Positions 55,307 to 64,000 of a stretch of 64,000 bases of DNA are shown piece after piece (within the stretch, counting starts at the first letter, position 1; each line of letters opens with the position of its first letter). Source of the stretch: Anticarsia gemmatalis. Taxonomy: Eukaryota; Arthropoda; Insecta; Lepidoptera; Erebidae. Position numbers and translations under genes: made by a program. The stretch is from contig NC_134745.1 in assembly GCF_050436995.1 (NCBI RefSeq), positions 4,216,001 to 4,280,000 of the forward strand, read 5' to 3'. The notes beneath the pieces are model-generated. The model searched no databases. It saw only the letters and a list, made by a program, of their open reading frames with translations, and was not told the DNA's origin.

Positions 55307-57299
55307 CTTGATTGCATTCGATGCATAGAATAGCAAATATTGACTCTATAACCACTGTCACGCGTGACGCAATTTCCGAATGGAATATTACGATTGCAGT
55401 ATTTACTTATGTATTTTCAATTTTGTTCTCTGAGCACGTATTATATTTGGTTTTGCGGATTATGTTGGGGCAGTATGTTGTTGGATTGACACAAGAACAA
55501 TATGCGTTAATTAAATATAAAAAAATAAATAAACGATGTATTTTTTATTCACATTATAAACTTAAATCTTATGGTTATTTTGGTACACCTCCTCTCTACC
55601 TACTTTATTGCTAAAGGATTATTGAAAGACTAGATTTAGTGTTATTAAAATCTTACTCTTACATAAAAATATAGACACGTAGTGAAATCACTATGATGAT
55701 GTGATGGAACCCACGTCTCCTACGCAGTATTTTAATTTTCTCTATAATTTACACTAAATTAGCCTTTAACACTAATGAATACCCATTTAAAATCCAAATC
55801 CAAAATGGGAATCCGAAATTATTTTTTTAAAAGCATTCTTTTGTTTACCATAATGCATACTTCAGTTTACAAGTTAAATATTAATCTTCATCAGGGTAAG
55901 GCACGCGACGTTCAGAGACGTTCAGCCCCGTGACTGTCGATGGTATAAGTTCGAAACTATTTTGTTTACAAACTATTCAATTAAGCGGGAACTGTGGAGT
56001 GCCAATGGTGTAAAGTTTTGTTGTTGATAACGTGTCATTAGTATTACGTGACACGCGAACTTGTGTACGCTATTATAATTCTAGTTACACCCAATTGGAT
56101 TACAGAACTGATAAGAGGAAAATTATTGACGATTATGGTGAGAACGAATATAGGTATATTTGCATTGCAAAGTTTGACAGCATGATGAATTATTTTAATA
56201 AATTTTATTATTAAAAAAGGTCGTAGTTAGTTCGAAATATTTACACTGGCTGAAAAGTACCAAAAAAAATTGCAACACAAAAAATGTTGTAAAAAATAAA
56301 ACTCTAATGGCATTAAGTTTTTTTTCCACGCCTTATGGCCAGTACATTCTTGCCGATTCCGAAAAAGTTTGTACCCCCAACCATTATTAAGCTTAAAGCT
56401 CTCGCTGACTGCTTCTTATCTTAACTTTAAATCAAATCTTATGTCAGAAAACAGGCTGCTGTTGGATTAACTCATCATCAAAGCTACTGTTCTTTAACAC
56501 TGTTAACATCGTATGTTATTTTAATTTATAATTGGTCTTAAAATGTAAAGGGATCAGAATAAATCGAAAGACATCATTCGCGTTGAAGTAGCATTGATGC
56601 CGGTATTAATTATAATGTTAACGATACACTTCTTAAAAAAACCGTTACTGTAGAAAGGACTTTATGTCGTAAGAGGTAGAGTTGTAAATATAAAAATGTA
56701 TTTTTGCGATTTATTCCTGATCTCAATTACTCATGTGATTGCGCCGGAGTCGCGGGCTGCGCCAGACTCATATGTCTTGCGCGAGACAATATTATTTATC
56801 CGGAGGTACAATGACAAGGCGTAACAACTGCACGCGCACTGTAAACTCCGAGGAGTGGGCGAGTAAATCAACTATTTGCATTCAACTCGGGCGCAGGGCG
56901 AGCCACGCAAACGCTCTACGGTTTTTCAGGGTGCTTTGTTTTTTACGACGCGAAAGTACATTTCAGATGATACAGGTTGTTGTTAATTGCGATTTTTAAT
57001 TAAATGCATCCATATTTATTATTTGTACGCTTATATTGTATCAAACGATCAAAGTTCTGGTGCATATTATTATTAATTTTTGTGATTGTGTAATTAATTT
57101 AATTTGAATATCCAAATTCGTGCTCCCATGCCTCTACGATAAACTGTTACTGAACTGCGAATACAAAACCGAGTTGTAAAATAGTCGACGAAGAGGTTAG
57201 AATACTTTCGATTAGTAACATACAGTAAGTACAGCACTTGTATCAATCATCACAGCAAATAAAATGCCTGTAAAGCCATAAGTGAACACCCTATTAGTC

Positions 57300-57400
57300 G
57301 GTAAGATTGCGCGCGCGCCTCCAGCCAGGTCTTGTTAGTAACACGCATGCGCGGCGCCGCAGCGAGACAAATGCGACGTCGTTATTTACACCCGCCGTCA
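57300..57400. promoter_or_regulatory. CpG-rich island, candidate regulatory element
   Basis: A dense CpG patch with gcgcgcgcc and catgcgcggcgccgc lies in an AT-rich surround. No open gene starts here. Function is inferred from composition only. Confidence 0.25.
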
Positions 57401-57985
57401 TACAAGAAACAATCAACTGTTTTACTTATGTATAAGTAAGACAAATATTTGATGGTTTTAGTTAATTTTAGCACTTTTATTACAAGGCTATATTTAGGAA
57501 GTCGAACCTTAAAAATGTCGAGAAATACATCCCTCTCAAATTTTTACAACTAAGAACAAAGGATTCATATGTATTTTTAAGAAAAGAAAGAATTGAAAAC
57601 CGTGATATACTACTACCATATTGGTTTGAGAATATAATTGATATTTAGAAGAACTTATTTGAAAAGCCTTCATCGAAATAAAATGTCAAATACTCTATAC
57701 AAGAAGCTTTTCTAAAGTCGGTACCATTAAATCGGCTACTAGTCGTTATTTAAATGATAGTCCGGCAAACCTAATAGGGACCCTTGCATGCAAAGTTTGT
57801 GACGTATAGAATTTAGAGTGATCCACAGACATCTGCAACTAACGAGCGTCTGTCTAATGCAGCTACTTTATTAATAAAGATTTTTCTTAAATTATTATAA
57901 TCTCAATCGAGCTTACCAATTCTCATTGGCTCTTTAATACTGCAAGCTGTAGAGGCGCTAATTAATTTTTGAAGTAAAACATTTA

Positions 57986-58101
57986 CCCCCGGTTTCTGAG
58001 TACATTTAGCGGTAGTTTATCTATTCAATAGTGTTTTTTATAAGAGTTTTAACGCTATCGAATAGATAAACTGCCGTTAAATGTACCTCAGAAACCGGGG
58101 G
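57986..58101. mobile_element. Foldback MITE, CCCCCGG family, copy 3 (intact)
   Basis: The arms cccccggtttctgag...ctattcaatag and ctatcgaatagataaac...ctcagaaaccggggg pair over about 50 bases around a short centre. TTA is directly repeated on both sides (57983-57985 and 58102-58104). This 3-bp TTA duplication is characteristic of PIF/Harbinger elements. Confidence 0.9.
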
Positions 58102-61100
58102 TTAGATCGTTATATTTAAAATAGTAAATATATAGTGCTACAGTTTTCTCTTAACCACAAACATTTCCGTCGTCCATTTAGTCAAAATACAGCGTGCATT
58201 GAGAATAAACACGCGTCATTTCTAATTACGTACCTTACGTGCCAGATGCACTCCACAGAGCATTCGAGAGCGAGTTCAGAGACAATTTACAATCTGCTGA
58301 ACATTTTAATTGCAGCCCGTTTAAACGTATTACGATTTAAATGTATACGGTCGTTTATCAAAACGTCCTGTCGCTGTACACGAGTAATGAATGAACTGGG
58401 AGACAATTCAACTTTATATCGTCGTAAATTATACACTTTTTGTATGTTTTATACTTTGCTTGTTCGGTTTTATCCTCCTCTAGTCCTCAAGTACGTTCGT
58501 GGTAAGTTTACCGTGATAGAAATAGGAAATGTTATTCTTAATGCATTTTGCTATGGCTTGTTCGAAGCCTCCGAAGGATATTTCCAGTAGCGATTGATCA
58601 GTAGCTGCTGTATTGGTTTGTCAATCATTCTTTCGTTTTTAGGCATAATATTTTTATCTAGGCGTATCTTGTTTCTGCCTAGAAGTCGTAAAAAGCAAAA
58701 ACGTTCCAAATTTCTGTAATAGATAATCCAAAGTATTTAAAACATTATCCAGTCACAAAAAACGGTACGGTACGTTTATTTTCTGTAGGTACGTAACATT
58801 AATAACAGCATTCTATTTCTATAAGCGTAACAAAGTGGCTCACGTCTCATTATCTCGCATAAGACCCAATATCTTTCCCTAATCCCGGCCGCCAGTGAAA
58901 CTTAATGAAAATCCTGCAAAATAAACCGTTTCGGTCTAAGTCTAGCTTTCTATTAGTATTCTAGACAGACGGCGACTTTATTCAGGTCCCAGCGATGTGC
59001 CCTGTGGCAGCCCTGCGGCTATTACTCTCTGAGTTATAGCAGCTTTGCTATCTAGCTGTTACCGTGTACAGACTAGACTGTTAATTTCATAACCAAAAGG
59101 AATATCTTAATAAGTCTCCCGGCATTATTTTAGAAATTTAAATGGAAAAAAAAATATCAAGGGAAAAGTGGTTTTATAATATAATTGAAAGTATTTGAAG
59201 TATTACTTTAAGACCTTTGATAGTAGTAGTTATAATTACTTATAGTAGTAAAAAGAACTCCAATTTTAGCTTAGATATTATTATACTTTTGTAAACCTAC
59301 CATTACTTAAATAAATATTACTTATTTCCCAAAACATTCTACACTAACATATTACCAAACAACACAAAGAGTTTTCCACTGATGACAGATTGCAAGCCTT
59401 CAACGGCACAAAGCTTTTCAGTTGCAAACAAACTGAAGGAAAATCCGAATACATTAGGAGACGACCTATTTCGTAGAGTAAGGGTCACTGGAGGCACATA
59501 AATCATACTAATATAAAATGAATATCATTATAATTGTCATGCAACGAACAGGACTCACTCGCGTTTACGATACGTTTGTAATTTTTCAGTATTTGGTTTC
59601 ACGAAGGACTGGTTTTGGTGTAAGAACGGAGCGACCAGCGAGCGAAGTTGAGTGGAGATGAATAAAATAAGACAAATCTAATTCTAAAGTTTGTTGAGAG
59701 TTTTCACGTTGACAATCAGACTATTTTAACTTAACATTTTTTAGTTTGTTTTACTAAGTCTTTATACTAGTCTTTATATAGGTATAGGCCGGGATTAAAT
59801 GTAAAAAAAATGTGTATTATAAATACTCCAAAGACATAAAAACAAAACTAAACGATTCTCGGAAGCGCCAACATAGCGTTTCTTTATTAACATTTTACGA
59901 CTTAATAATAATTTGGCTATAACTTCCATAGCAAATAAAGCTTTTCAAATAATTTACGGTACACCACTTCAAGCTAACGATAAAACGCATAAAATTAATT
60001 AACCGGTTCACATAATATCATCATCAAATTATATTCAAGTACCAAAGTATCCAATTTGTGGTAGCAATCTGTGTTGATTGGATCTATTAAAAGTTTAAAA
60101 TGGTCTTTTAAATTTCACGTGGTCATAAAGTGGTTGTGGTGGTCGCTATTCGTTCCACTGTGGTCTCTCTCTCGCGGTCTGGTCATACATCACGCTAGAG
60201 TATGCCAGACCCGTCAGTCTACTTGCGGTTCAATTCTCAAATAGGCATAAATGGTCCCAAATAAAAAGTATGTAATAACGAGCGTAAATATTCTCTAAGT
60301 ATTGCATGGAGTTGAGTTTTTAATTGTGGGATTAAAAAAACTAAGATTTCTGGATATTTTTTTTATATGAGTCGTTTGATTACGTAAAAAATTAATGTTA
60401 CGTACGTTATTGCTGTTTAAAAATGTTTACATACACATTTTTTGGCTCACAAATAGTGGCACTTATCACTTCATAATTTTGGTGAGTATCGAAATAATGT
60501 GGGGAAGACCTATCGCCCGTCCGGTGAACAAAAAATTTAATTTCAGTGCAGCGTCATGCTATCTAAAAACAGAGGTCACAAACGACAAACGTTGCCAAAT
60601 TGTTTGAAATTTCCCCAATAATTGTTGTAAAGGAAAACCCGAGTGAAATCCATTTGGAAAATACGTGTATGAGAAATGCCCAAAAATACAGACAAGGGGG
60701 TTTATAAAGTGGCGATGCTGAATAATTTTTCAGTGCGCTGATAACTGCGGTAGTGAACACGGTACCTACAGGCAAATCTCAGTCAACTAATCAAGAACAT
60801 ATCCAGCTGCAGCAGTTATCATATATAATTACGGACCACATTGAAACAAACCACAACATTTCATAAAAATCATCTTTACAATGTGTGAGTAAATACCGTT
60901 GTCCATCTCATGTTAAAGAAATTACTTTCCGTTTAAAACTTTCCTACTTTACATTTAAAGCAACGACTGGGGTACCTTGCAGAAAAGCACAACAATTAAT
61001 TATTTCTTGCAATTTCACGCAATGTACTATTTGTCAAACAATGGCGAAATCTTATTTTTTGAAAGACTAGGTTTTAATTCCCATAACGATACTTTCATGG

Positions 61101-61236
61101 TATGAAATTAAACCCATAACTATCTTTGCTGCCGAGCCAGTTCTCCTCCCAGAATTTAAAAGTGTTGAGTTCATATCATTCCATTTAGAAGTGCAAAATA
61201 AATCATTCAAGACAAATATCATTTCATCCACAGCAG
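58102..61236. other. Gene-free region upstream of the DM9 exons
   Basis: The 151-codon open frame at 58135-58590 begins with GTG immediately after the MITE and has no recognisable domain. The first exon(s) of the DM9 gene should lie in this region or further left, but no splice-consistent candidate could be picked. Confidence 0.5.
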
Positions 61237-61903
61237 GTAACTGGGTACGTGCTTGCAATGGCTGCGTGCCTACCGGTGCCGTCATCGCTGGTGTAGATGT
61301 AGATGGTAAAGCGATGTACGTGGCCAGAGCTAAACACGAATCTTACCTCGTTCCCGGCAAACTGGTCGCTACTCACGGAAACGCCTTCATACCCTGGTAT
61401 GGTAAAGAAATCGCAAAAATGGAGTACGAGGCAAGTACCATACCTTTTTTAACACATCCGTACCCATTGCTGGGTATAAAGTATAATATATCTCTTATTA
61501 TTTTAATTTAAGCAATATAATAAATAATAACAATTAATTTATCTTATCACAGGTTCTAGTTAACGGCCCCAATAGATGGGTACCCTGCAGTGGAACAAAC
61601 ATCCCTTGTAACGCTGTTGCTGGAGGCATGGAGGAGAACAATACTACTATGTACATCGGCCGCGCGCGGATCGACGGTAGTCTCACCGTCGGCAAAGTGC
61701 ATTCGTCTTATGGCTGTATCTACTTGTCGTACGGTGGACTGGAGCATCGTTTCAATGAATACGAGATATTGGTCAACGATACAGTGGAAGGCAAGTGTTG
61801 TCATAACCACTGTCTCAGCAATACGCATATTCACGTCATAGCAATTGCTCCTTCGTCGTCACTCCCGGCAGCTATATCGCAGTGCCACATGCTCAACCAA
61901 TAG
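61237..61903 (+). CDS. DM9-repeat (DUF3421) protein, 5'-partial
   Basis: Two exons: 61237-61430 and 61553-61903, joined in frame at EYE|VLVN. The acceptor of the first could be one CAG earlier, at 61234. Each exon carries one DM9 repeat: NWVRACNGCVPTGAVIAGVD...YVARAKHESYLVPGK, and RWVPCSGTNIPCNAVAGGM...IGRARIDGSLTVGK ending EYEIL. This matches the two-repeat layout of insect DM9 proteins. Relatives include mannose-binding oyster lectins and an infection-responsive mosquito protein, so a carbohydrate-binding or immune role is possible but not shown here. The intron uses a GC donor (gag|gcaagt). A 30-residue tail with several Cys follows the second repeat before TAG at 61901-61903. No start codon or signal peptide is in view. 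Confidence 0.88.
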
Positions 61904-61964
61904 TGTATAAGAGTTTTTTTATTGTTTGTAAACACAAACATGTCAAAATATTATTATTGGCAAC

Positions 61965-61970
61965 AATAAA
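61965..61970 (+). terminator. Poly(A) signal AATAAA of the DM9 gene
   Basis: AATAAA lies 62 bases after the stop codon, in an AT-rich context. Confidence 0.7.
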
Positions 61971-62130
61971 GTATATACTCACAAATTCTGTATCCTTTAC
62001 TTTTATATTAATTGTGTTTAATTTGTAAGTACTTCCATGATAGTCACACTTGACCTCGGCCCTCGGTGGTTACAAAGTTTATAACATCTTCTATCATCGC
62101 ATTTTCATCTTCGCATTTTTGTGAACTCGA

Positions 62131-62839
62131 AGGGCTCTTTCAATTTAGACGTTTCGTGTCGTACGGCTGCCGCACGTTAACCGTGCCGCTGGTTATAGCC
62201 CGCTGCCGTACCGCTGCGGTACGTTAGCCGTCCGACACCAAACGCCTAAATTGAAAGCGTATCTGACTGCCGTGCGTTTGTATGTTAGTGTTGTTTTAAA
62301 TTCATGTGACAGCAGTGTAGCCATGGACTCTGACGAAGAAACATTACTGTTAGTGCTCCTGTTAAAAAATATCAAACAGAAACAAAAACGCCGCGCCCGT
62401 AAAAGAACACTACCGATGTTTTCATTAACATGTAATTTTGGTGATTTCAATATTCTTTATCCTAGGTTAAAACAAGACCCAAGCAAATTTTTTAATTACT
62501 TAAGAATGTCAAGAGAATGTTTCTACGAATTACTCAATAATTCAATTTCATTTATAAATTCTTCCACGTCTATATCATCCATTTTAAGCAAATAATAAAC
62601 ATGAAAATTCAATGAAATTAGCTGTCACGTTTAGTCACCGCACTATTCAACGGCGAAATGAACACGTGGAGCTTGCGACGTTGCCGTCCTGTCGTCGTGC
62701 GTTCTCGGTACCGACACCGCACTGTTGCCGCACCGTGCGATTTGTATGAAAACAAATGACCGTCCGTGCACCGTACGACAAACGCACCGGTTCGGCACTG
62801 CTGCGGTCCGACACGATACGGCTAAATTGAAAGAGCCCT
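62131..62839 (+). mobile_element. Internally deleted PIF/Harbinger-type element
   Basis: The ends agggctctttcaatttag (62131) and, inverted, ctaaattgaaagagccct (to 62839) form a TIR of about 30 bp that continues into cgt.tcgtgtcg. Subterminal regions are GC- and CpG-rich. Inside is a short PIF-like transposase start. A third, inverted TIR-like copy lies at about 62230-62259. The target duplication is not clear. At 709 bp it is much shorter than an autonomous element. Confidence 0.8.
62323..62595 (+). pseudogene. Truncated Harbinger transposase N-terminus
   Basis: ATG at 62323 starts MDSDEETLLLVLLLKNIKQ, a lysine/arginine-rich stretch, then GDFNILYPRLKQDPSKFFNY and LRMSRECFYELLN. This is the usual N-terminal region of insect HARBI1-like transposases (acidic start, basic run, F-x-x-L-(F/Y)-P, FFNYFRMS). 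It stops at 62593-62595 after 90 codons. The DDE nuclease domain is absent, and the sequence moves directly into the element's right end. Confidence 0.8.
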
Positions 62840-63079
62840 TATGTAAATATATTGAGGGTAATCTCCAGAAGCATTATACTTGTTTAAAAGAATACTGTAC
62901 CATTTCGAAGGTGCATTATCCTTGAATAATAAAATATAATTTTTTTTTTGCATTTATATCAATGTTTCTTTCTTAACAAACGCTTACTATTTTTATTCAT
63001 ATTTTTAATTACACTATGCCCTATGGCATATTTTAATTAAACAACTTTGTGATACAATATATTTTATGGTTTCATGTAC

Positions 63080-63357
63080 TTAGTCCGGAAGAATATCTTC
63101 TGAAGCTTGAAATTCTCGAAAACGTACTACTGCAATCAGCGTTGTATGAGAAACAATACTATAATAGCGATACCCAGAACGCAGGCAGTTAATTGTCTGT
63201 CTATATTTGTGTACGTTGAATTCGAAAGCCGTTTCCAATAACACCATCAGCGTTGAAGCACTACAAGTGTTTTGATCGATAGCTCTCACCCCTCTGTTCT
63301 GCACAAATACACTGAATTTGTACCAATCACGAGCTACATGCAACACTGGAATCCTTT
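63080..63357 (-). CDS. Possible terminal exon of an unidentified gene
   Basis: A minus-strand frame of 92 codons follows a plausible acceptor (tttaaag|gattcc, pyrimidine-rich upstream) and ends in TAA at 63080-63082. An AATAAA on the same strand lies at 62992-62997, 83 bases on. The sequence starts IPVLHVARDWYKFSVFVQN and ends FREFQASEDILPD. It reads like protein and is richer in G+C than its surroundings. There is no ATG at its start, so it would be a downstream exon of a gene entering from the right and converging on the DM9 gene. I do not recognise a family. Confidence 0.3.
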
Positions 63358-63419
63358 AAACGAACATAGAGGGTAGAACTGAAGAACTTCTAAGAAAGTA
63401 ATACGATATTATGCACTTG

Positions 63420-63533
63420 CCCCCGGTTTTTTGAGTTTATTTAGCGGTAGTTAATATAAGTATTCGATAGCGTTTTTTTATATGAATTTAAGCGCTATTG
63501 AATTGATAAACTACTTACCTCAGAAACCGGGGG
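63420..63533. mobile_element. Foldback MITE, CCCCCGG family, copy 4 (full length)
   Basis: cccccggttttttgagt at the left and ctcagaaaccggggg at the right, with the family centre tttttttatatgaattt between them. It is 114 bp. The flanks (TTG/ATG) no longer match. Confidence 0.85.
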
Positions 63534-64000
63534 ATGTCATCAAATTGGCGAGTACAATCTAGCATTTAAATATTGTTCGGTCAGCTTTTCCGATATATTT
63601 ATTCCAGGATGTCCTCCTTCGAGGGTCTTCTCTTAAGATAGGTGTGAGAGAAATGAAGCATTGAATCTACCCCACAGGGTTGGCTACTTTGTTTACCTAC
63701 CTGTTTGAAGAATTTCGTAATGAGATAGAAGCATTCGTGTGATCGTCATTCGAGCAATGTTTTAGTGTGTTATATTAAAGACCATAAATCGTGTTCAGCT
63801 TTTACAGCATGTTTCGTACTAATGCAAAATATAGTATGACTTTAAACGAACAATTTCGTTTCTAACGAGAGCATAGTATACCAAGTTAACAAAAACACTT
63901 TCCGATAGAAGCTAAGAAGGGTAGTGGGCGTGAAGCGGCGCGGGCGCAGGTCCGGGCACCGATTGTATGTAGATACTGTAGACGCTGCAAGCGGAGTGGA
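63534..64000. other. Right edge, ending in GC-rich sequence
   Basis: AT-rich until about 63920; the last 80 bases are GC-rich (gcggcgcgggcgcaggtccggg). This could be the edge of an exon or of a CpG-rich promoter continuing outside the window. Confidence 0.4.

Larger units (their letters stand above)
54696..57985. other. Gene-free region
   Basis: The 100-codon frame at 55312-55614 is hydrophobic in its middle but has no recognised motif. A 9-bp minisatellite lies at 55263-55306. GC-rich islands lie at about 56735-56930 and 57300-57400. Confidence 0.5.

Noticed and set aside
55893..55913. Sequence starting taaggcacgcg, like the start of miR-124
   Set aside because: The match ends after 11 bases and the flanks form no miRNA hairpin.
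58135..58590. 151-codon open frame on the plus strand, starting with GTG
   Set aside because: Although it is one of the longest frames in the window, it has no ATG at its start, no recognised domain, no splice or poly(A) context and an amino-acid mix typical of random AT-rich DNA. A frame of this size is not very improbable in 64 kb of six-frame sequence.
61556..61834. Minus-strand open frame opposite the second DM9 exon
   Set aside because: A shadow of the real plus-strand exon, which has clear DM9 motifs.
1..64000. CRISPR arrays, bacterial operons, riboswitches or integrated virus genes
   Set aside because: The sequence is clearly eukaryotic with introns and nuclear tRNAs. No spaced direct-repeat arrays and no viral polymerase, capsid or envelope motifs were seen.

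Overview
The window looks like insect nuclear DNA, most likely from a moth or butterfly. It is AT-rich and intron-bearing. It carries one recognisable receptor gene (the Ryk/Derailed/Doughnut pseudokinase), two nuclear tRNA genes, one DM9-repeat gene and many small transposon copies. The Helitron-like ends (A|TC...CTAG|T), the foldback MITEs and the LINE tails with the 'cccttgcccagcagtg' type of 3' end resemble, from memory, repeats common in Lepidoptera. That assignment is an inference; no database could be searched.

Layout. 1-6257: the 3' part of a plus-strand Ryk-family gene, with five coding exons (2296-2423, 4503-5210, 5287-5600, 5697-5993, 6109-6220). They encode most of the WIF domain, the transmembrane segment and the kinase-like domain. 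The signal peptide and the start of the WIF domain lie left of the window. The intron at 2424-4502 holds a CpG-rich block. 7541-7823: a candidate inverted-repeat element. 8542-8615 (minus) and 9307-9388 (plus): tRNA-Thr(AGT) and tRNA-Ser(AGA). 9.4-61 kb: about 52 kb with no protein gene I can support. It holds a decayed pogo-type DNA transposon (24895-26646), at least eight Helitron-like copies or remnants all in the same orientation, four copies of a CCCCCGG foldback MITE, two LINE 3' tails, a near-perfect 190-bp-arm inverted repeat (34556-35023), a nested repeat cluster (45.3-46.1 kb) and several GC-rich islands. 61237-61903: the 3' part of a DM9-repeat gene with a GC-AG intron. 62131-62839: an internally deleted Harbinger-type element that keeps the first part of its transposase. 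63080-63357 (minus): a possible terminal exon of an unidentified gene converging on the DM9 gene.

The genes do not form a pathway. The receptor pseudokinase acts in Wnt5-type guidance signalling. DM9 proteins are mostly lectin-like or of unknown function. The large gene-free interval may be cis-regulatory or may be intron of genes outside the window. I found no convincing novel multi-gene system. The most unusual structures are the pogo element, which carries eleven dispersed copies of a 7-bp motif, and the long fresh-looking palindrome at 34.6-35.0 kb.
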